Below, piece by piece: positions 7,691 to 16,026 of a stretch of DNA of 64,000 nucleotides. Below the pieces are notes generated by a model. The model was not told where the DNA came from, did no database searches, and worked only from the letters and a program-made list of their open reading frames with translations. This DNA comes from Paraburkholderia franconis. GTDB taxonomy: Bacteria > Pseudomonadota > Gammaproteobacteria > Burkholderiales > Burkholderiaceae. The translations under genes and the position numbers were made by a program. The stretch covers positions 120,382 through 184,381 of the forward strand of contig NZ_WHNP01000015.1 of assembly GCF_009362735.1 (NCBI RefSeq), given 5' to 3'. Within the stretch, counting starts at the first letter, position 1. Each line of letters opens with the position of its first letter.

Positions 7691-9312
7691 GCCCTCTCGC
7701 CGCCTCGGTCGCACATACGGGCACGGTCCTGATCGTCGACGATACGCCCGCGAATCTCGGCGTGGTCGTCGACAGTCTCGAAGCGCGCGGCATCCGCGTG
7801 CTGGTGGCGCTCGACGGCATCGAAGCGCTGGAGCGCGCAGCCTTCTCGCAGCCCGACGTGATCCTGCTCGACGTGAAGATGCCGGGCATCGACGGCTTCG
7901 AGACGTGTCGCCGTCTGAAGCGCGACGAACGCACGCGCGATATCGCCGTTATCTTCATGACCTCGCTGACAGGCAACGAGGATCGCGTCGAGGGCTTTTC
8001 GGCGGGCGGAGTCGATTACGTGACCAAGCCGTTGCGCGTCGACGAGACGCTGGCGCGCGTCGGCGTGCATCTCGAACTGCGCGCGATGCACAAGCAGCTT
8101 CTCGCACAGAACCGGCAGCTGCTCGCCGAAGTGGCCGTGCGCAAGGAAACGGAGGCTGCGCTATGGCAGGCGCGCGACGATCTCGAACGGCGCGTCACGT
8201 TGCGCACCGAAGAACTGGCGCGCGCCAACGCGAACCTGCAAGCGCAGATCGACGAGCGGCGGCGCGCGGAGGCGCGCTTGCAGGCAAGCGAGGCGCGCTT
8301 TCGCGCGATTGTCGAAACGAGTCCGGTGCCGTTGTGCATCACGTCGATGCCGGATGGACACATCCTCTACACGAACGAGCCGCTGCGCGAACTCTTCGGC
8401 ATGGACGAAGGCATGTCGGCCAATATCGCGGATTTCTACGCCGATCCAGGCGAGCGCGACCATCTGATCCAGCATCTGAGGACGGAGGGCAGCGTGCGAA
8501 ATGCGGAGGTGCAGTTCCGGCGGCCCGACGGCACGCAGTTCTGGGCGATGGCGACGGCGCGCGTCGCGACCTACGACGATTCTCCTGCGATCTATGTCGG
8601 CCTTAACGACATCACGGGGCGCAAGCAGATGGAACAGGAGCTCGTCGAATCACGCGAGCAGCAGCGCGAGCTGTCCGCGTACATGGAGGCGATCCGCGAA
8701 GAGGAGAGAAAGCGCATTGCGATGGAGATTCACGACGAACTTGGCCAGTTGCTGACTGCGCTCAAGATGGACGTGTCGCTGCTCAAGATGCGCCTCACGC
8801 ACGATCCGGAAGCAATCAAAAAAGCCGACGACATGCGCGAACTGGTCGAAGGCACGATCTGGATGGTGCGCAACGTCGCGAGTCATTTGCGGCCGGCTGC
8901 ACTCAATTTCGGCATCGTGTCGGCGCTCGAATGGCTTGTCGACGAGTTCAACCGCCGCAATCCGATTCCTTGCGAGTTGCGCATTGTCGGTGGCGAGCCC
9001 GCGCTGTCGGATGCACACGCGACGGCTGTCTTTCGCATCGTGCAGGCCTCGCTGACGAACGTCACACGTCATGCCGACGCGACGCGCGTGGACGTGACAC
9101 TGATCTCGACGACGGAGAAGCTCGAACTGCATGTGCGCGACGACGGCCGCGGCTTCGACCAGCAAGTGGTGAGGCGCAATTATTCATATGGCCTGCTCGG
9201 CATGAACGAGCGCGCGCGGCTGATCGGCGGATCGCTTTCGATCGGCAGCACGCCGGGCGCGGGCACCACGGTTTCGATTCACATTCCGCTCGATGGCGGA
9301 CCTCGAACATGA
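7687..9312 (+). CDS. Soluble hybrid kinase: receiver, PAS and NarX-type histidine kinase
   Basis: A 541-residue protein without membrane segments. Order: receiver domain (residues 10-130, phospho-acceptor in VILLDVKMPG), a coiled coil (about 135-195), a PAS domain (about 200-310), a HisKA_3 dimerisation box with the phospho-histidine in MEIHDELGQLL, and a C-terminal ATPase domain (VRDDGRGFD). HisKA_3 kinases pair with NarL-type regulators, and one is encoded immediately downstream with a four-base overlap. An N-terminal receiver on a kinase suggests that phosphorylation from elsewhere, or feedback from its partner, controls the kinase. The signal is unknown. Confidence 0.9.
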   Translation: MSPLAASVAHTGTVLIVDDTPANLGVVVDSLEARGIRVLVALDGIEALERAAFSQPDVILLDVKMPGIDGFETCRRLKRDERTRDIAVIFMTSLTGNEDRVEGFSAGGVDYVTKPLRVDETLARVGVHLELRAMHKQLLAQNRQLLAEVAVRKETEAALWQARDDLERRVTLRTEELARANANLQAQIDERRRAEARLQASEARFRAIVETSPVPLCITSMPDGHILYTNEPLRELFGMDEGMSANIADFYADPGERDHLIQHLRTEGSVRNAEVQFRRPDGTQFWAMATARVATYDDSPAIYVGLNDITGRKQMEQELVESREQQRELSAYMEAIREEERKRIAMEIHDELGQLLTALKMDVSLLKMRLTHDPEAIKKADDMRELVEGTIWMVRNVASHLRPAALNFGIVSALEWLVDEFNRRNPIPCELRIVGGEPALSDAHATAVFRIVQASLTNVTRHADATRVDVTLISTTEKLELHVRDDGRGFDQQVVRRNYSYGLLGMNERARLIGGSLSIGSTPGAGTTVSIHIPLDGGPRT

Positions 9313-9941
9313 TCAGGATACTCATTGCAGACGATCACGCGATCGTCCGTGGCGGACTCAGGCAGATCATCGCAACCACGAGCGATATCGTCGTCGCGGC
9401 GGAAGCGGCGCAAGGGGCAGAAGTGGTCGACAAGCTGCGCAGTTGCGTCGTCGATCTGCTGCTGCTCGACATGACGATGCCCGGCATCAGCGGTGTCGAT
9501 CTGATCCGCAGAGTACGGGCGGAGCAGCCTTCGCTGCCCGTACTCGTGCTGAGCATTCACGACGAGGCGCAGGTGGCGTCGCGCGCATTGCGCGCGGGCG
9601 CGACGGGCTATCTGACCAAGGACAGCGACCCGGACGTGCTGCTCGCGGCGATCCGCAAGCTCGCGGACGGTGGCCGTTTCATCGATCCGAAACTCGTCGA
9701 TGCAATGGTCTTCGAAACACAGCGCGGCGACGTGCCGCCGCATGAAGTGCTGTCGGACCGCGAATTTCAGGTGCTGCAGATGCTCGCGGCGGGCAGGAGC
9801 ATCAACGAAATCGCCGACGCGTGCGCGCTCAGCGCGAAAACGATCAGTACACACAAGATGCGACTGATGCAGAAACTTGGGCTTTCCAACAATGCCGAGG
9901 TGATCCGGTACGCGATCCGGCACGGATTGATCGTCGGGTAG
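9309..9941 (+). CDS. NarL/FixJ-family response regulator
   Basis: A 210-residue DNA-binding regulator. The receiver domain (1-120) has the acidic pocket IADDHAIV, the phospho-acceptor in LLLLDMTMPG and the KD lysine in YLTKDSD. The C-terminal LuxR-type helix-turn-helix (about 145-205) reads LSDREFQVLQMLAAG through AKTISTHKMRLMQKLG. It overlaps the kinase gene (ATGA), making it the cognate output of the HisKA_3 kinase. Target genes are not evident in the sequence. Confidence 0.93.
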   Translation: MIRILIADDHAIVRGGLRQIIATTSDIVVAAEAAQGAEVVDKLRSCVVDLLLLDMTMPGISGVDLIRRVRAEQPSLPVLVLSIHDEAQVASRALRAGATGYLTKDSDPDVLLAAIRKLADGGRFIDPKLVDAMVFETQRGDVPPHEVLSDREFQVLQMLAAGRSINEIADACALSAKTISTHKMRLMQKLGLSNNAEVIRYAIRHGLIVG

Positions 9942-10129
9942 AGCGATGCCGCGGAATTCAGGAATAAGTGAGTATTGCGAGCATTCTGCCAGGGGCGTCC
10001 AAATCTTTTGCAGCGCGGCCCGTGACAGGATTTCATCGGGCTCGTCGGCCACCTGTACGACCCAGTTTCAGTCACCAGTGGTTATCGTAAAGTGTGTGAT
10101 TCGACGGGCGGCGAGAATTCGCTTGAAGG

Positions 10130-11536
10130 TCAGATACGGCCGGCACGCGTAATTTCCTCTCCTGCCTGACGCGGCAAGCGCAGCGTGATGGGAATCGACG
10201 CCAGCGAGCACAAGCCCACCAGCAGAAACGCGGGCCAGAAATCCGACCACATGAGCGACGCGTGCCCGTTCGCTGCGCGGGAAATTTGCAGGATGATGCC
10301 GCCGATCGTGACGCTTAGACTGAGCGACATCCGGTGCACGGCACTGCCGAGGCTCGTTGCCCGTCCAACGTCGCGACTCGCAATTTCTGCATAGGTTAAC
10401 GAGTTGAGAGTCGTTAATTGCAGCGCCGGAAAGAAGCCGCCAAGCAGCACAACTACCCAGATGATCCATGTTGGCGTGCACGGGAAAAATAGTCCGTGAG
10501 CCGCGACCGAAACACCCGAGAGCGCCGCATTCGCCACCAGCACCGAACGGAAGCCGTAGCGTCGCAGCATGCGCGGGGCGACAGTGCGTGTGAACACGGC
10601 GCCGAAAGCAGACGCGCAGGTGACGAGGCCGGACTCAAAGGCACTCATGCCGTATCCTTCCTGCAGCATCAGAGACAGCAGGAACGGCAGCGCGCCAAGG
10701 CCGATGCGGAACAGTGATCCGCCGAGGACGCTCGCGCGAAACGTCGGTATGTGGAAAAAGTGCAAATCGAGGAGAGGCAGCGGTACACGCCGTTCATGCA
10801 CAACGTATCCGGCGAGCAATACGGCGCCCATCACGCCCATGCAGAAAGCATCGCGGTTCGAAACGATTTCACAACCGATAAGGGACAAGCCAAGCAGAAG
10901 TAGCGCGGCACCCGCCCCCGACAGAAAAAAGCCGGTCCAGTCGAGGCGGCCGGGATGCGGTTCGCAGGTGTTTGCTATGTGTCTATTCGTCAAGCAGATG
11001 CCGAGAATGCTGATAGGCACGTTGACAAGGAAAACCAGGCGCCAATGCGAGTAGGTTGTGATAAGGCCCCCGAGTAGTGGACCTGCGGCTGGACCGACGA
11101 TCGCGGGAATGGTGAGATAATTCATCGCGCGTATGATATCGGCTCTTTGCACAACGCGAAAAATGATGATCCGGCCCACCGGCACCATCATCGCACCTCC
11201 GACGCCTTGCACGAAGCGTGCGAGCGCGAAGGTGATGAGGGAATTTGCCGCCGCGCAGAGGAGAGAGCCGACCACGAAGATGCCGATCGCTGAGCGAAAC
11301 ACCGTGCGCGCGCCGAAGCGGTCTGCGAGCCAGCCACAAGCAGGTATAAACGCGCCAAGTCCAACGGCGTAGCTCGTTACTGCAACTTTTAGCGTCACCA
11401 CATCGTGCCCGAAATCGCGTGCCATCGTCGGCAGAGCCGTGAGGATCACGTTCTCGTCGACACTTTCCATGAACATGGCGCACGCGACGATCATCGGCGC
11501 GATCAGGGATTTCTGGCCAACACTCGAGCTAACCAT
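10130..11536 (-). CDS. DHA2-family (EmrB/QacA-type) MFS exporter
   Basis: A 468-residue major facilitator protein with about 14 predicted membrane helices. The signature WLADRFGARTVFRSAIG between helices 2 and 3 and GVGGAMMVPVGRII later are typical of drug:H+ antiporters of the DHA2 group. The gene stands alone, converging with the response regulator gene; no EmrA-type adaptor is adjacent. No strong ribosome binding site precedes the ATG at 11536, so the start could be further in. An 8-bp inverted repeat at 11709-11732 lies upstream and could be an operator. The substrate is unknown. Confidence 0.88.
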   Translation of the reverse strand: MVSSSVGQKSLIAPMIVACAMFMESVDENVILTALPTMARDFGHDVVTLKVAVTSYAVGLGAFIPACGWLADRFGARTVFRSAIGIFVVGSLLCAAANSLITFALARFVQGVGGAMMVPVGRIIIFRVVQRADIIRAMNYLTIPAIVGPAAGPLLGGLITTYSHWRLVFLVNVPISILGICLTNRHIANTCEPHPGRLDWTGFFLSGAGAALLLLGLSLIGCEIVSNRDAFCMGVMGAVLLAGYVVHERRVPLPLLDLHFFHIPTFRASVLGGSLFRIGLGALPFLLSLMLQEGYGMSAFESGLVTCASAFGAVFTRTVAPRMLRRYGFRSVLVANAALSGVSVAAHGLFFPCTPTWIIWVVVLLGGFFPALQLTTLNSLTYAEIASRDVGRATSLGSAVHRMSLSLSVTIGGIILQISRAANGHASLMWSDFWPAFLLVGLCSLASIPITLRLPRQAGEEITRAGRI

Positions 11537-11708
11537 TTTTGACTTTGTTCAGTTGCGTGACTCTTTGTTTGTAGAGCAGGCCTTGGAGCTTCTGCGGGTT
11601 GGACTCAATCCGCCTCAGATCTGTGAATGACGGCGCGTTGACGAGATTCCTGTGAGATAAATCGTTCGTCGTGCTGCATGTGGATAAGACCACGCGATGA
11701 GGCTGGAT

Positions 11709-11732
11709 CACCTTACTTCTGTAGGTAAGGTG
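11709..11732. repeat. 8-bp inverted repeat upstream of MFS exporter gene
   Basis: CACCTTAC and GTAAGGTG are perfect inverted copies separated by eight bases, about 170 bases upstream of the exporter start. There is no T-run, so it is less likely a terminator; an operator for a TetR- or MarR-type repressor is possible, but no such gene is adjacent. Confidence 0.4.
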
Positions 11733-12140
11733 TCGAGCGGTGGTCCAAGTCGCCGCGGGCCCCAAACGCATGGTCCGGCAGTCCTCCGAGGAAGTCGACT
11801 ACGCCCCTGGTTGATAACGCGCGGACGATCCTACTCGGAAGTTTGCGCGTAGCGAAGAGCGTACGCCTGGTGTACGGGAACTTGCGCCACAGAGCCTTCA
11901 AAGCTCCTCGCATGTATGGTTTAAAAGGGAAGCCGTTTTTGCCTCGTTTCGGACGGAGTCGGTACGCAAGTACTCTAGAGAGCCGCTTTCCGTCTTTCCA
12001 TCATCCTGTCTTTTTTCCTTCGCGCGACATGACGCAATAGTTGAGCCAACACCAATAGATAGCATGAAGATGAAGTAAGTTGTATTGAGGCCGATGCTAG
12101 ATATTATGTCCGTGTTCCGTGTGAATGTTATTGTGTCAGC

Positions 12141-12166
12141 GTGGTCATTAAATGTGGTCATTAAAA
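12141..12166. repeat. 13-bp tandem direct repeat
   Basis: GTGGTCATTAAAT is followed immediately by GTGGTCATTAAAA, two head-to-tail copies differing in the last base. Two copies are too few to call iterons; a simple slippage duplication is likely. Confidence 0.5.
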
Positions 12167-12206
12167 ATTGTGACTTATTTTATAAGATCTATTTCAGTCT
12201 TTCGCT

Positions 12207-12241
12207 ATGTCGCACACCCGACAATGTCGGATGTGCGACAT
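12207..12241. repeat. 35-bp near-perfect palindrome
   Basis: Outer arms ATGTCGCACA and TGTGCGACAT flank inner arms CCGACA and TGTCGG around a single central A; 16 of 17 pairs match. It lies about 410 bases before the broken GlxA-type regulator. It could be a dimeric operator, a recombinase site, or a hairpin; no T-run follows. GCGACA/TGTCGC motifs also occur at 25987 and upstream of nifA. Confidence 0.6.
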
Positions 12242-12649
12242 GCCGGTTTGCCATTACTGTGCCGATTTTTAGGCGCTTATCGTTGGTTCGATCTGTGCTT
12301 ACTAAGAGTCACGCTGGGGCGGTGCGCGGGCAGATTCATCGACCTCGGCGTCGGGCGCAGCTCTGGATTCGGTCAGACGCATGAAGAAAGCGTCAATGTG
12401 AGCAGAGACGAAATGACGAACTGCGTAGATTCGCTGCTCGCCCGACGGGTACTTGAATGGCCTGCGTCAATTGGGCTGCGGCGAAGAAGTTCAAGTTCCA
12501 GGCGCTAGTCGATAAGAAACGCTAACCGTGCAACTCGCGGCTTAGCAAAGCATAGATTTGCGTATAGTCGCTAACATTCTATATTCATCTCATGCATGTT
12601 TCTTGCGTTAGATGATGCTCTGCTTGACCCACGAGCGATTGAGGACATT

Positions 12650-13590
12650 ATGAAAAGTAGCATCACAGGAAATTGCAATGTTGAAGAAAAAAGTGAATTG
12701 CGAAGGGCTGTCCGCCAGATTGGTATTCTCTTATTTGATGGATTCTCTCTCCTCTCGACCAATGCTATTACGGAGATATTTCAGCAAGCAAATGAAATAT
12801 ATAAAAACAGCAGTCACAGGCCGTATAACATCAATTTCTATTCAGGGAAAGGCGAAAAAACTCGATGCTCGTCATCAATCGATGTATGGACACGCGCATG
12901 CGATCCTGGTGATGTTCGTAGATTGGATGCCGTATTCATAGCAGACGGCCCTGGCGTAGCGGCCGCGCGCCTCGACAGCCGAGTCGTTGACTGGCTATCG
13001 GAGGCGGTCTCGCAAGATGTCATGATAGCGCCTATCGGCGACGGAAGGCTACTGTTGGAAGCTGCCGTCCGAGGCCGCAGTGGGTGACATACGGGGCGGG
13101 CATATGGCCGTCGGTCAATACCATGCAGCTTAAAGCTCAAGCTGGCTTGCTTTACGACCCGCCAGACAATGTCGGGCCCGCAGATAGCGCTCTCGGGATG
13201 GTTGGGCGAGACATCGGTGACGAAGCTGCGCATGATGTTGCTGTAAGGATTCAACCGTTCGGCGGGGATGGACTGGATGGAATTTTCTTGGTTCTCTACC
13301 CCGGCTTGCGTTGAAGGAGCAATTGGGAAGGGTCAGGGCGGCTTCCCAGTGGATGAGGCGATACTGCGATCATGCCGTTCCCTTTCGTGAGGCGATGCGC
13401 GTTGCAGCCATGAGTGAGCGAAACTTCCCGCGCCGATTCAAGCGAGACTCGACTTGGCTTCGCGATTGCTCGTACAAACAACCTCGTCGATCGACAGTAT
13501 TGCAAAGCAGTGCCGCTGGACAGGCCCGGCACGTTTCTCCCGTGATTTCAAGCAGCTTCGCGGCAACTTCCACCGAGTTTCGCGAACGTT
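12650..13590 (+). pseudogene. Broken GlxA/FtrA-type AraC-family regulator
   Basis: The N-terminal part (12650-13087) is a DJ-1/PfpI-like domain (RQIGILLFDGFSLLSTNAITEIFQQAN, quoted here only as a landmark for residues about 20-46 by its ends RQIGILLFDG and TEIFQQAN). The C-terminal AraC helix-turn-helix is split over two frames: AMSERNFPRRFKRD near 13410-13450 and RLLVQTTSSIDSIAKQC then GPARFSRDFKQLRG near 13460-13570. Linking sequence from 13088 to 13320 is scrambled. Such proteins are one-component activators with an amidotransferase-like sensing domain. The 5' end is AT-rich compared with the rest. Several frameshifts make it non-functional. Confidence 0.75.
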
Positions 13591-13671
13591 CTGCCTGTCG
13601 GCAGACTTCGGCTTACTCATCGATGCCGATTCGAGCGGTAAGCAGCGTGCGATACGCAAACGGGATTCGCA

Positions 13672-13957
13672 TCAGCGAAGCTTTTCCTGGCGGTCGAGTT
13701 CGTCAAGTTCGGCAAAGAACTCGTCACCGTAGAGGTGATGTGCGCGCTCGATCTGTTTCTGGCTTATGGCCAGTATCTTCAGGAGGGCTATCGTCTGTTG
13801 CGTGGCTTCATAGGCTCGCAACGAGTCTTGCTTCGCCGTTCTGGGTGATGATGATCGGCTCGCCTGATTCCGTCAGATTTTTGGTGATCTGCGCATTTTC
13901 GCGATTGAGATAGCTGATCGGCTTTACCTGATCGGTGAGACGCATCAGGCGCTCCAT
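13672..13957 (-). pseudogene. Phd/YefM-type antitoxin with one frameshift
   Basis: From 13957 the minus strand reads LTDQVKPISYLNRENAQI, LTESGEPIIITQNGEA and stops at about 13812. The next frame continues YEATQQTIALLKILAISQKQ to a stop at 13672, overlapping a following ATG. This is the layout of the prevent-host-death antitoxins that repress their own operon and neutralise a RelE/ParE-type toxin. A single frameshift separates the DNA-binding half from the toxin-binding half. The expected toxin reading frame downstream ends after about 13 codons. Confidence 0.7.
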
Positions 13958-14079
13958 ACGTATTTCGAGTAAGGCTGTCGCCCGGTGGAATGACGGAACA
14001 GCGGCTTGTTCCGGTTGTTGACATTGCTTTCCAGGCCGCCGGCATCGGTAGCTGCGCGTCGATTGGCCCCCGCGATGCT

Positions 14080-14874
14080 CTAACTGCGCTCAACGAAGTC
14101 TTCATGAGCGAATCTGGCGATGCTCACATCGTATCTCGCTCCCGTACCCCCCAGGCTGACCGTCGCACGCTTTGCGCTGTCAAGCAACGCCTTCAGCGCA
14201 AGCTTGATGATGTCTGGAACGTCGAATCTGCCCTTGGGTCCGGATAGCGTCAGCGCGCCCACCAGTTGACCAGTCGAATCGAACACCGGCACCGATGCTG
14301 ATGTTGTTTCAGGATCGCGTTCGCCGTATGACACCGCCCAGAGTTGTTCGCGCACCTCACTCCAGCGCGGGTCCAGCGATTCGGTGAATGCGAGTAGTAC
14401 TTTGCCCGACGCGCCCTTGTCGATCGCAAATTCCTCACCAACGCGTATCGAGACCCGTACGCTTCTTGACGGCTCTACGCGGTACAGCACTAACCGATGG
14501 TCACCCTGCCTCACGTAGAAAGATGCCGTCTCGCCAAGGTCTCGACTCAAGTGCTGAAGGATGGGTTCGACAACAGGACCGACTTGAAACGACCGTTGAT
14601 AGAGCGTTGCGAGGCGCAGTGGTTGATGGCCGATTGCGTACTGCCCGTCATTCAGTTTCCGTATGAATCCGCCGTGCTCCAAAGCACCGAGCAGTCGCAA
14701 AACCGTGCTCTTGTACAAGCCGGTCCGGCGCGAAAGTTCGGTTAGCGTCAACTGATCATCAGTCGGTCCAAAGGCGTTGAGAATCGCGAATGCTCGATCC
14801 AGGACCGCAACGCCACTCGACGTTTCAGACGCGTCGACCGATGACTGCGTCGTCGAAAATGCATTGATAGACAC
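14080..14874 (-). CDS. IclR-family transcriptional regulator
   Basis: A 264-residue regulator: winged helix-turn-helix (residues about 22-85, LTLTELSRRTGLYKSTVLRL) and a C-terminal effector domain (about 95-255, with GKVLLAFTES and a GALTLSGP core). IclR proteins bind small carboxylic or aromatic acids. It is divergent from a catabolic operon whose start lies about 165 bases away, and two matching palindromes sit between them. The arrangement is that of a local regulator controlling both itself and the operon. The inducer is probably the substrate of the operon. Confidence 0.92.
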   Translation of the reverse strand: MSINAFSTTQSSVDASETSSGVAVLDRAFAILNAFGPTDDQLTLTELSRRTGLYKSTVLRLLGALEHGGFIRKLNDGQYAIGHQPLRLATLYQRSFQVGPVVEPILQHLSRDLGETASFYVRQGDHRLVLYRVEPSRSVRVSIRVGEEFAIDKGASGKVLLAFTESLDPRWSEVREQLWAVSYGERDPETTSASVPVFDSTGQLVGALTLSGPKGRFDVPDIIKLALKALLDSAKRATVSLGGTGARYDVSIARFAHEDFVERS

Positions 14875-14908
14875 GTTTTTTCTCCTTGCTCATCACTATC
14901 ACTTTACA

Positions 14909-14925
14909 GTTCCGTCTGGTGGAAC
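14909..14925. promoter_or_regulatory. IclR-type operator, proximal to iclR gene
   Basis: GTTCC-N7-GGAAC, a perfect 5-bp-arm palindrome located 34 bases before the regulator start. Its centre is 84 bases from the centre of a similar palindrome near the operon start, about eight helical turns. Confidence 0.55.
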
Positions 14926-14992
14926 TCAAGTTCTGTTATTTGAGAAAATTCGGGGTTTACCCGTCTTAACCAACATCGAATACGCGCATATA

Positions 14993-15009
14993 GTTCTTTC
15001 CAGTAGAAC
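14993..15009. promoter_or_regulatory. IclR-type operator, proximal to catabolic operon
   Basis: GTTCT-N7-AGAAC, the same spacing and nearly the same arms as the site at 14909. It lies 31 bases before the lyase start codon. Two equivalent sites in a divergent promoter suggest cooperative or looped binding by the IclR protein. Confidence 0.55.
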
Positions 15010-15039
15010 TAAGGTCTGACAGATAGAACATGGGATCCA

Positions 15040-16026
15040 ATGATGTGTACATCCAATCCTAGGGTGTTGATCAGCGAAGTCGGGCCGCGCGACGGCCTGC
15101 AAAGCATCAGGAGCGTCATGCCGACAGCGGCCAAACTGCGATGGATCTCCGCGTTGGCGGCCGCTGGGTTGAAGGAGATTGAGGTGGGCTCGTTCGTGCC
15201 CCCGAAGCTGCTGCCGCAAATGGCCGACATCCGTGAGGTCGTGGCGCATGCGCTGTCGATCCCGGGCCTTCATGTCGCGGTCCTCACGCCGAATCTGCGT
15301 GGTTCGCAAGGCGCGTTTGAGGCCGGTGTGCACAAGGTAACTCTGCCCGTCTCGGTGACCAACGAGCACTCGATGGCCAATATACGCAAGACGACAGTGC
15401 AGATGATCGAAGAGGTGCGCAACATCGTCGCATTGCGCAACGAGCTCTTTCCTGGCGTGCGGATCGAAGCGGGGGTGTCGGTCGCATTTGGCTGCACGAT
15501 CGCCGGCACGGTCACCGACGATGAAACGATGCGTATGTGCCTTGCGATGGCCGAGTGCGGCGTGGACGAGATTGGTCTTTCCGATACCAGCGGATACGCC
15601 AACCCTGCGCAGGTTCGTCGCCTGTTCCGCCGACTGCAATCTGAACTCGCGGACAAGGCGGGCGGGGCGCACTTTCATAACACACGCGGTCAGGGACTGG
15701 CCAATGTGATCGCTGCACTTGACGTTGGCGTCACAACGATCGATTCGAGCCAGGCTGGCCTTGGTGGCTGTCCGTATGCGCCGGGCGCTACGGGAAACAT
15801 CGTCACGGAGGACCTTGCTTTCCTGCTGGAAGCCATGGGCTATGACACGGGCGTGGACATCGACAAGCTGATCGCTGCGCGCGCGATTCTGGCCGAAGCG
15901 CTACCGGGAGAAACTTTGTACGGGCATGTGCACGATGCCGGGATGCCAAGGGGATTCAGGTACTCAGACGGGCGTGTACCGAGCGCGCCGCAACCGGAAG
16001 GCTGTCTGTTGGGAGTTGCGCAATGA
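15040..16026 (+). CDS. HMG-CoA lyase-family enzyme
   Basis: A 328-residue TIM-barrel lyase. The family signature EVGPRDGLQ at residues 13-21, the metal-binding HFHNTRGQG around residue 210, and GLGGCPYAPGATGN with the conserved cysteine of the active-site lid near residue 245 are all present. Such enzymes cleave 3-hydroxy-3-methyl-acyl-CoA esters to acetyl-CoA and a keto acid, or related citramalyl-CoA-type substrates. The stop overlaps the next start by four bases, and the next gene is a CoA transferase, so the substrate is probably a dicarboxylate activated by that enzyme. ATG at 15040 or 15043; the former is given. Confidence 0.85.
   Translation: MMCTSNPRVLISEVGPRDGLQSIRSVMPTAAKLRWISALAAAGLKEIEVGSFVPPKLLPQMADIREVVAHALSIPGLHVAVLTPNLRGSQGAFEAGVHKVTLPVSVTNEHSMANIRKTTVQMIEEVRNIVALRNELFPGVRIEAGVSVAFGCTIAGTVTDDETMRMCLAMAECGVDEIGLSDTSGYANPAQVRRLFRRLQSELADKAGGAHFHNTRGQGLANVIAALDVGVTTIDSSQAGLGGCPYAPGATGNIVTEDLAFLLEAMGYDTGVDIDKLIAARAILAEALPGETLYGHVHDAGMPRGFRYSDGRVPSAPQPEGCLLGVAQ

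Larger units (their letters stand above)
11537..12649. other. 1.1 kb without a recognisable gene
   Basis: Between the exporter and the broken GlxA-type regulator only short, patternless frames occur. The stretch contains an 8-bp inverted repeat (11709), a 13-bp tandem repeat (12141) and a 35-bp palindrome (12207). The right part is AT-richer than average. It looks like an accumulation of element boundaries. Confidence 0.45.

Noticed and set aside
11529..11771. Minus-strand frame of 80 codons overlapping the start of the MFS gene
   Set aside because: No recognisable family and no ribosome site; overlaps the exporter promoter region.
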